From: Dryococelus australis
Taxonomy: Eukaryota; Arthropoda; Insecta; Phasmatodea; Phasmatidae
Assembly: GCA_029891345.1 (NCBI GenBank)
Contig: CM057009.1
Span: 287,318,966-287,382,965, forward strand
Reading direction: 5' to 3'
DNA length: 64,000 bases
The notes beneath the pieces were generated by a model. That model saw only the letters and a program-made list of their open reading frames with translations. It was not told where the DNA came from and did not search any database. Both the position numbers and the translations under genes were made by a program. Position 1 is the first letter of the stretch; each line of letters starts with the position of its first letter. Shown here in pieces: positions 24,387 to 34,964 of this stretch.

Positions 24387-24755
24387 TGTGAACTCGCGTG
24401 TTTATTGCTTGAGAGAGGTGTTCTCCGAACTTTCCAGTTATAATCCTCCGCTCTACAACCCTGTCTCAACACGAGTGTCGAACACGTGCGCAGTAATACT
24501 TGGCTCACGCAGTTATGGCGTAAACTAACTGGACGCTATCTTTCTCGCTCGTTCTCTAGCCTACTCCTTCCTCGAAACTGACGTGGTGAAACTACGAAAA
24601 ATATTGCGTCACGCCACCCAGCTGAAAAAGACAATACTTCGTCACTCGTCAGCAGAAGCAACACGTGTTTCAGGACAGCTGTGCCCTCGTCAACACAGAA
24701 CCCCGATTCCTGTCCAAACAACACCACGTGGTAATACGTTCTGCCGGCCCAGACA
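24387..24755 (-). mobile_element. Possible solo LTR (CpG-rich block)
   Basis: A 369-bp block, much richer in G+C and CpG than its surroundings, begins TGTG and ends CAGACA on the plus strand. Read on the minus strand it has a polyadenylation-type AATAAA about 25 bp before the end, as an LTR would. Several CACGTG motifs lie inside. The flanks do not give a canonical duplication next to TG...CA. A host promoter or CpG island is the main alternative. Confidence 0.35.
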
Positions 24756-25099
24756 TTAGCTGGTGAATTCTTAATTACCGATGGTAATTTACACAAACGC
24801 CATGGGACAAACTAGCAATTAGTTTCTTCAGAATAAAACAAGAAATTACTGATATAACTAATAGGCTTACGTTCCTCAATGTGGATGCAATTAACTTTTT
24901 AAATAATTTCTTAAAAGCTGAGTTTGAGATATAACTTAACTTACCTTTGAAAGCAATAACATTATAAATGAAACCATACGCGTAAGCAACATAAATGATA
25001 CAAATGCATATAGCACGTGCCTTATCAGGGTCTTGCACCCAGGAAACCTCGTACAATAAGAAAGCGTGCAATGCACAGCATTATGGAGGTCGGATTTGG

Positions 25100-26235
25100 A
25101 GCATCAACTCCGTATTTTATCAGTCTAACGTTTCTAGTTATAGGGTTTAATAACCTAAAATATTTAGAGTGCCGTCATTTTGAAAATAAGTAACTGAGTC
25201 ACTTAAAACATGTAAGTTAACAATGCCTACCGTAGTGCTACTAGAGTGAAGATTTTGATGTATATCTGTTATTTGGTCCCTGAGATATGCCAAAAAAAAT
25301 AGCGTTATTTTCTTATTTGATGTTATCATACAATATTTCCAAAAAAATGTGGCTCTACATGCGATACTTTGTATGTATAATGTCTACATACAAAATTGGG
25401 CTGAATTTGGTTATATTATTTAATATATGTGGCAAACTTACCTAAATTATTTATGACACCGCCATTTTGAACATCGTTGTCTGACTCATTTAAATCATGC
25501 AATTTTAAACGGACTTCTGTAGCATTTATGGTGTGCACAATTTGGTATAAATTTATATGAAATATTTCAGTGTAACATTTGGTAGGAATCGGTTGATTGG
25601 TCTTCGAGACATGGCATAAAATTGCCATAAATGTCATGTGGCAGTCTTCATAAATGGAGGATAAAAATGCTATAGCACATTCGACGATTGTATACTGCCA
25701 ACGTACACATTTAAGATGAAATATATTACATAACTTCGTAGATATAACACACAAAACTAAAATGATTTTATAGCCGCCATTCTGAATATGTGTGTCATAC
25801 AAAAAAAATACATATATTTATATGGCTTACCACAGTACAACATCTTCGCCAAATTTTGAAAATAATGGAACGGTAGTTTCCTGAGACATTAGACAAAAAC
25901 TTTATTTTTATAGGTGGGATTATCATACAAAATGGCAGCGAAATGAGGCTCTGCATAGGCATATTTTATGGTTTTGATAGGCACTGCCAACATACAATCT
26001 TAAGTTATATATTTTTTCGCTGATAAAATATACTGAGCTTAAATATTGATATAGTCACAATTTTGAAAATAAGTGCATGGCCTACTTAACACATACCAAT
26101 TTACACCACCTGCTGCAGTACTATTTGTTTTTCAAATTTGGTAGGAATCTGTCAATTTCATACCGAGATATTACATAATAACTTCATTTATTCGTATGGC
26201 TGTATCTTCCAAAATGGCCGACAAACGTGGTCATG
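25100..26235 (-). repeat. Dispersed repeat family A, long minus-orientation copy
   Basis: Phrases such as 'tttggtaggaatcgg' (25578), 'tcttcataaatgg' (25647) and 'cacctgctgcagtacta' (26106) are reverse complements of phrases at 60-1010 and 38440-39190. The unbroken frame at 25416-25802 (minus, 129 codons) lies wholly inside the repeat and shows no known domain, so it is treated as chance. Confidence 0.55.
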
Positions 26236-26253
26236 TGTTAGTGCATATTATGT

Positions 26254-26508
26254 TTTTCGCGAAAATGTTTCAGGACTACTTGTACTCCAAAACGCTAGAG
26301 CTCTGATCCACTTTCGTGATTGGACGATTTTAACTGCCATGCGTTACAGATGTCTGCCCGCCAATCACGCACACTCAGTGTCTAATTCCGATTGGCCTTA
26401 AGTAAGGAACTGTCTCACGACAAGGACACGTGGCCAATAACCTTAGCGAAACTGCACGTATACCATAGGACATTGGAGTCTAGCCTTCGCGTTAATCTTT
26501 CGCGAAAG
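26254..26508. repeat. Segment bounded by CGCG palindromes with internal CCAAT inverted repeat
   Basis: Perfect palindromes TTTTCGCGAAAA (26254-26265) and CTTTCGCGAAAG (26497-26508) bound about 255 bp that are richer in CpG than the flanks. Inside, CGTGATTGG (26315-26323) and CCAATCACG (26361-26369) form a perfect 9-bp inverted repeat, and further CCAAT-type motifs follow. It could be a small mobile element or a promoter-like segment. Confidence 0.45.
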
Positions 26509-26555
26509 ACTGGTGGTGAAATTCTGTCCACACATTAAAAAATTGAAAGGGGGAA

Positions 26556-26612
26556 CAAACACACCCACCCACAAACACACATACGCACACATTCACACAC
26601 CCTCAGACACAC
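26556..26612. repeat. CA-rich microsatellite-like tract
   Basis: Imperfect (CA)n with cacacc / cacaca variants. Confidence 0.7.
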
Positions 26613-27067
26613 ATAAAGGAAAGTGATCTCATAAGCCTTTCTTTCTTTCGGAAATTAGGCTAAAAAAAATTACATGGAGCCAGATGTGGACTATGTAGGT
26701 TATGTGGCTGTAGCTATGCCTTTCTCGACAAAAAACCGTTGTAACAGCTGTCGCTATGCGACAGCAGTTAGTTTCAGAGGAAACAGTCACACACTGAATT
26801 TTCGGTAAACACAAATTTTTACTCACAAAACTGCTACTAAACGTGACCCTTTATGGAGATCACCGGAAATGGATCTTGCACAGAAAAACTATAGTAGTAT
26901 ATGACATTCCTTTGCCGATTGATAGGTCGATCATTTTCCCAGTGCTTTCTGAAGGCAATGACTGAACAATCTTCATACAAACTTCCGCGCTCTACGCGAG
27001 GAGACTAATCGGGGATTGGCTTACATACTGCGCCAATTTTATTTTTATAAAAACAGGACACACATCC

Positions 27068-27137
27068 ACGGTTTATCCAATATTCGCACCCGGAACCTCG
27101 TCATCGCAATGTGCCTCAGCGTCTTGACCACGGGGGA
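27068..27137 (-). repeat. tRNA-like SINE head, minus strand
   Basis: Read on the minus strand: 'cgtggtcaagacgctgagg' (box-A-like), then about 25 bp on, 'ggttccgggtgcgaat' (box-B-like). It adjoins the end of the SINE at 27179-27421 but has its own promoter boxes, so it is a separate unit or a dimer partner. Confidence 0.45.
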
Positions 27138-27178
27138 CATCTCGTACTTATATCCGATCTCGAATTCAGAACCGTAAG

Positions 27179-27421
27179 TTAAAGAGCGGAGATATTTGGG
27201 CAGCTCTTAACAACGAGGTCTTGAGAGCCGATAAGGGTGTTTGAGGTGAGCATGGAGCAACACCGGAATGAAAGGGCGGGGGGAACGGGAGATCCCCGAG
27301 AAAACCCGTCGACCAGTGGCATCATTCGGCACGATTCCCACATGTGATAATCCGGGAGTGACCCGGCCAGGGATTGAACCCGGTTCGCCTTTGTGTAGAG
27401 GTGCAAGTTTACAACGCGCAT
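27179..27421 (-). repeat. tRNA-derived SINE, family S1, 5'-incomplete
   Basis: Minus strand begins in the T-arm region ('gggttcaatccctggc', box B) and continues with a body shared with 32735-32970: 'cacatgtgggaatcgtgc', 'ttttctcggggatctcccgt', 'ccctttcattccggt' and 'ctctcaagacc'. Box A was not found because the 5' end is diverged or missing. The two copies differ by scattered changes. Confidence 0.75.
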
Positions 27422-27429
27422 TTATATGC

Positions 27430-28570
27430 GTTAAAGAAAACTCATTTACTTAAACCATCAAAATCTTGGGAACTTTTTGCCATAATATTTCCTTGATATA
27501 TTACAAGAAGGTTTTTCTCGTTCAAATTCTGCGTACATGCTGTGTACAGCTTATAATTACAGACCCGGAAATTTCGCGGATTCATTCGGCAACAAGCTAG
27601 ACTCCACAATACTTAATACATTCGAGCATCAGTTACTAGTTCATTGCCAAAGGTAAGGCAGGGCCATCAGGAGTAAATGTCCATTTGCTGACGCATCGTC
27701 CAAGACCAACTGCACTGACACTGTCCCATGTTCACAAATTCTTTCCACATCCAAACTTGCAACACTAGTTTCTTGTTTTCTCGCCACGAACGCGTCTATT
27801 ATGGTTACCAGAGAAGTACGCAGGCCGGGAGGCGGGATAAGGGAGGACAAATCTATCCCACCCATTCATTGATAACCGACACAAAAGAGAATTTAAGTAA
27901 ATCGAATGAATCCTACCACTAACAAACTTGCAGCATAATCATAATAACTCACAATTACCTTTTATAAGATTTTTTAATTATCAGATATTTCAACTTGCAA
28001 CCACTTAAATGTTACTAGGTTAACTTAATCCAAAAGAAACAAACAAATAAACTGTCGCGACAGCATATATTATCCTTCCAGCGTGAATCTGCTCTTCTAC
28101 ATCTGCGTCCTTTAACATATTTCAACATGAACAATTTGTTCAGCATTTTTTCTCGGCTGGCTGACATTTTTATTTTTCTTAGCACATGTGAAGTACCAAC
28201 CCAAATATAGTTATTACGGACTATAACTACATATTTCAAGTAAAGTAAATTATCTTCATTGTGCATTGAAAATAATTTTTACCCTATCGAGTAGGTCAAA
28301 TCAGGTATGATAACTTCTTATAACTTGTGGTAAGACATCACTAAAGTAATGAATTATCTGCATAAACTTATTTGTACCTTGAGTCTCATAGATCAAAAAC
28401 TTTCATTATGACATATGTGAGAGTACTTATATTATTTACCACATTTCTTTTCATCAAACCTTAGAACAGTCATAACTTTACAATGAATACTGATATATTT
28501 TATAGTCCTAGACTGGTCAACAGAGTATCACTTGTCAAGATAAAATAAAACATAGCTTTTTCATAGGTCT
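27430..28570. other. No supported gene; GC-richer patch at 27640-27870
   Basis: The minus strand has an ATG-initiated open frame of about 74 codons from 27865 in a GC-richer patch, without a recognised domain. The plus strand shows a donor-like CAAAGGTAAGG near 27648. The signals point in opposite directions and no second exon was found. Confidence 0.25.
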
Positions 28571-28579
28571 ATAAAATGT

Positions 28580-30480
28580 TCTCAATGCTAAGCATTAGAA
28601 TTATGAAGGGACAACCACAGCCTTACTGTATTGCCTTCTGCTTCCCACACAATTGCTGATACCCTGCCAGAGATGCGAATATATTCAACTAAAGGTCCCA
28701 CCACTGGACCACAGGTTCCCTCAAAAGAAGAATCGGTTGCTTCTTGCGAATCTGGTGTTGTCTTATGCCACCTGTAAAACATCATAAACATACACACCAA
28801 CAAAACACCAGTCAATTTTATCACAATTGTAACGATGCCAATCTCCTATCCAATTAAGTACTCGGTAAAGTTCCTAACCTTAGCAGATACTGATTTTTAA
28901 AATCATGACTGTCAGCACCACTATAACCACACATATAGCAATGCTCTGCAAATTTCGTATCCAGAAACTTTGAAAGCAAAGGGGGTCTACAAACTGGACT
29001 CTGGAAGTAGTTTCTAAGTTTGTATCCAATGAAACTTTTAGAAGCAGAATAGCCGAAGGCCAGTCTTCATTCAAACACATATCAATAATGGATATGCAGT
29101 TTGTGATGAAGAGAGATGAGGTGAAAAATGTAGCTTTTTTAACCTTCTATCATGCAGTCCATATCACATGGATGGCTTCAAATTTTTATTTTGAATTTAA
29201 GTCACAAGGATACATTTCATTCATTCGTACCTTGTCATTTAAATACAGCTTACAATCACAAGGCACTCTTAAATCAATAGCACCAGGATGGCTTCCATTA
29301 CCTAATTGTCGAGTTTCAGTTTTGCTCAATGTACAAACAAGTCCTAATTTTCCAATGGCAGTTGTAAGAAAATATTCCTCGTGTCCAACCTGTATAGTTA
29401 TTAGTTGATAGCCAGTCTGGCAACTCCAGGCACATACATTGCCTAAGTATTCTGCGCTGCTACATTAAAGACTGCCTTAAGACACATAGCTCCTGTCATG
29501 GCATCTCCTGAATGTCTGGGAACGAAACACAAGTTGTCTTGAAAATGCCTACAGTCTTACAAATCCCTGTTTCTTACTGTAGTGATCTGGTTACCAATTA
29601 CAGCCAGGGGCATTGTTTCATGTTGTAGGACAGAAGTACTGTTTTTCCATTTATACCGCATAGCCACAAAATCGTAAAGTTTTCAATAAGTCTATTTGTG
29701 CAAAATAGGTATCTAAATTTTTGCATACAGCTGATCCTTAAAAATGGTACATATGCTAATAAGTAGGTAAGAGTAAATTGGCACATATTGTGCTGGAATT
29801 GCCGATGGAAACCCATTATAGAAATAATTTGTTCCAACTGTTCCAATTTAGCCTTTAATTTTGAGGGGAAGACCAAAACTGCAGGAAGTGTTTGAAATCT
29901 ACATTGACCGAGAATTTCGATTTGATAAAGGATATGAGACTATTTGGTTATGAGGGCTGCCAAAGAGAGATATATTTCCTGTACTTTGGAAATTTCCTGA
30001 TTAACTCCAGAATAACGACCATTCACAGCATCTCTAAATTTAATCAAGAAATCTGAGAAGTGTCTTAATTTAGCTTGAATCTTACTTAAAACACTTTGTA
30101 CAGATGTATCTATTTCTCTAACCTGATTGGTAAAAATAGCAAGAGCTAAATGATTAGCCTGCATATGTTCACTGATTTTCTCAAAATTTAGGTTACATTT
30201 GTGTTCGTTTTTTAATAATACCTTTACCTAATGCGATGTATCAACGTCACAACACCAGTTTAAAAAAGTCCCCAATGAGTGTAATTACTCTCTTGGTTCT
30301 TAACCTCAGATATATGTACATTAATTAAATCCTCTCCAGCAGACGGATTAAAATTTCCTAAAACTGCATCTGCTAACATCATCTAACTTTTGGTTTCTTT
30401 AATAAAATACACTGCTCACGGGAGTACGTAGTAGGATATACTAATTGCAGGTTTAAATTTTCGCCATCATTCAAATTTAA
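28580..30480 (-). other. Envelope-like region of the gypsy fossil
   Basis: Coding-like stretches include a heptad-rich helix near 29940-30164 (around 'AIFTNQVREIDTSVQSVL') and a hydrophobic segment near 28893-28940 ('AICVVIVVLTVMILKI'). A second hydrophobic segment lies near 28760-28820 ('VLLVCMFMMFYRWHK'). A coiled coil followed by a C-terminal membrane anchor is the layout of class I fusion/F-type envelopes carried by errantiviruses. No cleavage site or diagnostic envelope motif was identified, so the call rests on layout. Confidence 0.4.
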
Positions 30481-30925
30481 GGGCCATGCAACCTGGATTT
30501 GTAGTGGAATAGATTATGTGTATACAGTCACCTGGTCAAAAGGTTGAACATGGGCTCCAGCGACGAACCCATGGCCACCTCAAGCACATAAGCCCACGCC
30601 ATCGCCTAGAAACATGCCAACCACAGCAGCATATTCCTCATCATCTCCGCATACAGCCTTGTTTTCTGACTCCAGCTCCCCAAAACGTTTCAGCTGAATC
30701 TTCAAACAATCATTAGAAATGCATAAAACTCAATTCAACAAGAAAATATATTACAAAGTATCAGGTTACATATAAGGACACCACTAGAAACACCAACAAA
30801 GGGAGGGGGTGAAGGATATGTTATGCTGCATGGTAAATCTAGAGCCTCTCTATGTTTACAATATTCTATCGAGTGTTTCTTTTTAACATCTTTTTCAATT
30901 TTATACAAATCATTGTTTAGCTATC

Positions 30926-31760
30926 TTACGCCAACCACTGGGCCCTTCCAATGGTGAAATAATTTCGGGGCAAACCCTTCTTCAGGGTGGGAGTGACGAT
31001 TAGGACCTCCTGCCTAGGCCGATACTCAACCTCTCTCCGATGCTGGTCATATCTCAACTTACTCTGCTGTAGCTGTCTCCGCAGGTTCCCTACTGCCTGC
31101 TTCTGGATTTGCTTCCACCTAACCCTCAGTCGCTTGCTGTCCTCCTCCTCCACCTTATGGTTTAAACATACTTCAGAGGGCAAATCAGGTTCTCTCCCTT
31201 ACAACAACAGTACGGTGAAAACTCAGTATTTTCTTGTTTTGACATATTGTATGCAAAGGTGTCAAGGGGGAACTCGTTTTAGTTTTTTTTTTTAGAGGAA
31301 TTCACATAATAGGACATAATTGATATTAGGGTAGCATGTAATCTTTCGACAGCACCATTGCATTGTACCACAGCAGAGCTAAAAACATTACCCCTGTCGG
31401 TGAGGATATTACAAGGGGTCTACAGGCCACATCTTCCAGAAAAAACTGGGCTACCTCATGTGCAGTCCCATAGGTAGGGCCTTAGTTTGAGCCCAGTGCA
31501 TACTAAAGTCTATACAGGTAATCACATACCTGTTCCCCTGTCTGTGTAGTCTTAGGGAAAGAATCGAGCAAGTCAGTCCCCACTCGATCGAAAGGTTCCC
31601 ATACAGGGATGGGTTGCAACAAACCTGCTGGTTTCTGACATGTCCCTTTCCTAGTCTGGCATGTTATGCATGTTCTGGCGTAGGTTTGTGGGTGTTTATT
31701 CATTCCCTTCCAGTTATAACACCATCTAATTTTGACTATGGTTCGTGTCAATCCCAGGTA
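30926..31760 (-). other. Gypsy integrase region (fossil)
   Basis: Near 31590-31680 the minus strand encodes 'TCITCQTRKGTCQKPAGLL' and 'PFDRVGTDLL', the Cys pair of the HHCC zinc-binding domain leading into the catalytic core with its first Asp. Further on, 'RYDQHRREVEYRPRQEVL' and 'TPTLKKGL' (30980-31070) match the C-terminal domain of Ty3/gypsy integrases. The catalytic core between them is decayed. Confidence 0.75.
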
Positions 31761-32049
31761 TCCTCCAACAAATGGATTGTCATTGCACTCACTGATTATC
31801 TACTCTCACAAATAGAAAATCACAACCAAAATATTGTACGCTCTTCAGGTCTAGAGTTGTATCGATACAAAATGTTATACTAAAGAAAATTATTTTTCCC
31901 TTCGGGCCTTAATTTTAAAGGTACTTTAGAAGTATTATCTAATTTCCGGGTTAAGGGAGCCAATTTAAGGTCGTTGCGTTGCATTTTTGCAAGATCAAGC
32001 CCTGGCAGGGAAAATTCGTTCAACTCAAATTAATTTTCATCATCATTGC

Positions 32050-32260
32050 TTGTGTGCTTCTCCACGGCTCAAGCTGTCTACATGAGCATGGTTCTTCCCA
32101 CTGGAATACTTAATATCGAATTTGTATTCCATTATTTTCAAAGTCCAACACATGTCTACATGTAGTGTGGGCGTTCATTTTAAATTAATCCATGTAGCAC
32201 AAACTGTGGTGATCAGTTACCACTGTGTAGGGTTTGAGATAAATATAGGGCCTGAATTAG
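32050..32260 (-). other. Gypsy RNase H region (fossil)
   Basis: The minus strand reads 'VVTDHHSLCYMD' (the DH-SL motif of gypsy RNase H) and, further on, phrases corresponding to the aromatic-rich I-x-Y-x-x-G-K-N-H-x-x-x-D end of the domain. It lies upstream of integrase on the same strand, as in Ty3/gypsy pol. Confidence 0.6.
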
Positions 32261-32734
32261 TCTAATGCACACACCAAAGTTAAACATTCTAAATGAGTTT
32301 ATCACCTGGAATATGCAGGGATTCTACGTCACTATTGCTGTCCCTTTTATGAACTATGGTATAGTGCGAGACAAAATTATCACGTGTTTGAGTTTCAGGG
32401 GTTTCCTGTAAAGGGGAGGTAGGGCGAATGCTTTATGGGTCACTGCTATCTGAATCACCTTTTACTCTTTCGCCCGATTCTAACCTAACCAGCAAGTCAG
32501 AGCTCTTTTCTTGGTGGGCTCTAGAGAGTAGCTTGCACTCGGGGAACATAACCTCAATTAATATCTACTAACTAACACAATTGCTACAAACATACACCTA
32601 GTATAAAAAATTGCACAATAACACAATCATTAATTATGTAATAAGTGCCAAAAAATAATCCCAGCTGACAACCACATAAAACCACCCTGGAAACAGTTAC
32701 ATCGTGCCAACCACAAAAAAATAGTGAAGAGATT

Positions 32735-32970
32735 TGGACGGTTTCTAACATCGGGGTCTTGAGAGACGATGAGGGTGATTGAGATGAGTATGAGCAGAAC
32801 CGGAATGAAAGGGCAGGGAAAACGGGAGATCCCCGAGAAAACCTGCCGACCAACGGCATCGTCCAGCACGATTCCCACATGTGAAAGTCCGGAGTGACCC
32901 GGGTGGGGATTGAGCCCGGATCACCTTGGTGGGAGGCGAGTGGGATAACCGCTCAGCCACCCTGGCCCCC
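32735..32970 (-). repeat. tRNA-derived SINE, family S1, with both promoter boxes
   Basis: On the minus strand 'agggtggctgagcggtta' supplies box A and 'ccgggctcaatccccac' box B. They are followed by a body shared with 27179-27421. The head gggccagggtggctgagcgg is the closest thing in the window to the unit of the 38-bp array at 1193-2465. The overlapping open frames here are by-products. Confidence 0.8.
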
Positions 32971-33418
32971 GCAAAGAAAGCTCACACGATATAGAGAAGG
33001 GGGCGGCGGTTAAGTGATTGTGGTAGTCCAGTCAATTGTTTTACAGTTCTAAAAGGAAATAATCCAGGGTAGTCAGTTTATGACAAGAGTTTAAAATGGA
33101 ATTTATAGGGAGTAAAAGAACTATAAAACCAATAATAGAAAATGCACCCAAAAGTTAGAGTTTTTCACTTTTACCTACTCTCTCGGATAGTTAAATTAAA
33201 AATCGTTGCCTCTAACAAACTTGCCACTCCACTCAGAACAGTAAGAAGAAAAAGTATTAGTGCTAAATGACTAGTTAACCTTAACTTTATTAACTTTATT
33301 AAAGTTGAACAGAAGTAATTAAATACATGAATAAAATTATTAACTTGAGACCTGATTACAAGTTAGCAGTGGAAAGACTCTTGCGACCCAAGTAAAGCAG
33401 ACTTAACCTATAAATTAA

Positions 33419-33550
33419 GGTTTTAATTTGTAAACCGATTAAAAAGGTGTAACGGCGATTTTAATTAGAAACAAAAAATTAACACAGTAGTGTGTCCCGA
33501 ACTTTAGATGTTAGGTCATCACAAAGGTAAGACTTAAAAATTCATGACAG
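33419..33550 (+). repeat. Dispersed ~135-bp repeat D, copy 2
   Basis: Same sequence as 23505-23642 in the same orientation, with only scattered differences plus a few inserted bases. Confidence 0.75.
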
Positions 33551-33587
33551 ACGCCAAACTCTAACCTAGTAATAATTATTTGTAAAC

Positions 33588-34015
33588 CTACATAATTAAA
33601 ACAAACATTTGACGAGCTGCAGGTCCAGGGCTGGTGACTCTGGTTCGCATCCCGTATGATACAACAGGCTGAGGTGAAAACTGGTGGTGTTGCCCGGCGC
33701 CATAACTCGGTAAAGTTAGTGATGGTTGGGGTCGTGTGGCCGATGGCCTTAAGGGACCCTGGAGCTCTACGTCAAGTTGCTTGTACTGTGGTGGGATTAC
33801 ACTTACTGGCACTGAAGTTGTGTAACAATTTGTACTGTTACTCTTTGGCAAGGCTGACGGGCTGCTTTGCACGCCATTTTACTTACAGTGAGGTTGCTCT
33901 GCATTTGGGTGCAGGATCCGTAGAATCCCCAAGTATGAAAAATGCAGTATACTGAATTTGCTTCTGCCTTTAGGCCGCAGTACCCAAAATACCTTGGTAG
34001 GCAGAAGAACAAATA
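33588..34015 (-). other. Unassigned GC-richer segment with Pro/Ser-rich open frame
   Basis: An open stretch of about 94 codons on the minus strand is rich in Pro, Ser and Gln. A second overlapping frame runs to 34012. No domain was recognised. It could be an exon of a low-complexity host protein or an old element remnant; composition alone does not decide. Confidence 0.25.
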
Positions 34016-34354
34016 AAAGCCAGTGTTACAATTTCAAACATTTTATTGGTATGTATGATGTTACGACACAGAGATGCAACATGGACAAAAGATTGCGGAC
34101 CCGACACTAAGGTTTGATTGTGACCATTGCAGCAAACAAAGGTCATACGCCATTGAACTCAGCTTTTGCGCATTGTGCGTGAAAATTCTGGTTCGGTAAC
34201 CAAGGAGAACTGTTGGTCAACCCCTCGACACTGTATTACAATAGGTTCAGTTAATGAAATGCTGTTGGTACTCTAGTGATTCCAGCCAAGTGGTGAATGT
34301 GCCGAGGCAAGCCCTCTACATAGGCACTCTGGGCCCCAGTACCAGGTTAGGTCT

Positions 34355-34367
34355 CCCCCCCCCCCCC
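34355..34367. repeat. Poly-C run (13 C)
   Basis: Thirteen consecutive C on the plus strand, downstream of the hAT element. A run of identical length and strand lies at 37948-37960 on its other side. Confidence 0.9.
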
Positions 34368-34467
34368 TTTCCCCGCAATTAGCAAGTGAGGTGTCCTGCC
34401 TCATTTGCAGTCTCGCTCAGTTTCGATAAATATAACTACCAATACTCATACTAAACTAACTTGTACT

Positions 34468-34937
34468 TTGGGTCGAATAACTGTACATAAAAAAATAGTG
34501 CATTTAAAATATTTTTATTTTGTACCTAAAGCAAGAGAAATGTATATGAGAGGAAATTAATGTTCTTTAAATTGTAAAATGTTCAATAAACGAAACAGAA
34601 AATAACACCACACAAACATTTGAATGCTTTTCACAAATTATATAAATAAGCATGGTTAAACATAAAAACAAGATGCACTTGATGTTCATAATGTTATATA
34701 CTCGTAACTCTCTACCTTTGGCATAAAATATAGTGCATTAAAAATGATTTTATTTTCTACCTAAAGAAAGAAAGATGTATGTGAAAGAAAATCAGTGTTC
34801 TGTAAGTTGTAAAATATCCAATAAACAAAACAGAAAATAGAACCACACAAACCAGTTAATGTATTTCACAAATTATATACATGATCTATGGGCAAGCATT
34901 AAAATAAGATGCACTTAATGTTCATGATGTTGTATAT
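34468..34937. repeat. Tandem duplication, about 235 bp x 2, downstream of the hAT coding region
   Basis: The halves 34468-34702 and 34703-34937 share 'aatagtgcatt' / 'atagtgcatt', 'ttttattttgtacctaaag', 'caataaacgaaacagaaaat', 'tttcacaaattata' and 'aagatgcactt' in the same order. By eye about one position in five differs, so the duplication is older than the 141-bp duplication inside the coding region. It lies in what would be the 3' untranslated part of the minus-strand transposon. Confidence 0.8.
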
Positions 34938-34964
34938 TTGTATCTCACTAACAAGTTAGATTTT

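Larger units (their letters stand above)
28580..32570 (-). mobile_element. Old gypsy-type element with an envelope-like region (errantivirus-like order), broken
   Basis: Parts occur in the order expected for an env-bearing gypsy on the minus strand: RNase H (32050-32260), integrase (30926-31760), envelope-like region (28580-30480). No LTR was recognised at either end, and gag, protease and most of reverse transcriptase were not seen. The element is broken many times and looks ancient. Whether the envelope-like part truly belongs to the same insertion is inferred from strand, order and spacing. Confidence 0.6.

Noticed and set aside
24781-25071. Minus-strand frame with a hydrophobic stretch ending at a donor-like AAAG/GTAAGT
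   Set aside because: A stop lies four codons upstream, no acceptor or good start precedes it, and no partner exon or known domain was found.
25416-25802. 129-codon minus-strand open frame
   Set aside because: Lies entirely within dispersed repeat A and shows no domain; related copies are not open.
27641-27865. ATG-initiated 74-codon frame in a GC-richer patch
   Set aside because: No domain; the splice-like signal nearby is on the opposite strand.
32584-32960. Three overlapping minus-strand frames
   Set aside because: They are readings of the S1 SINE and its flank.
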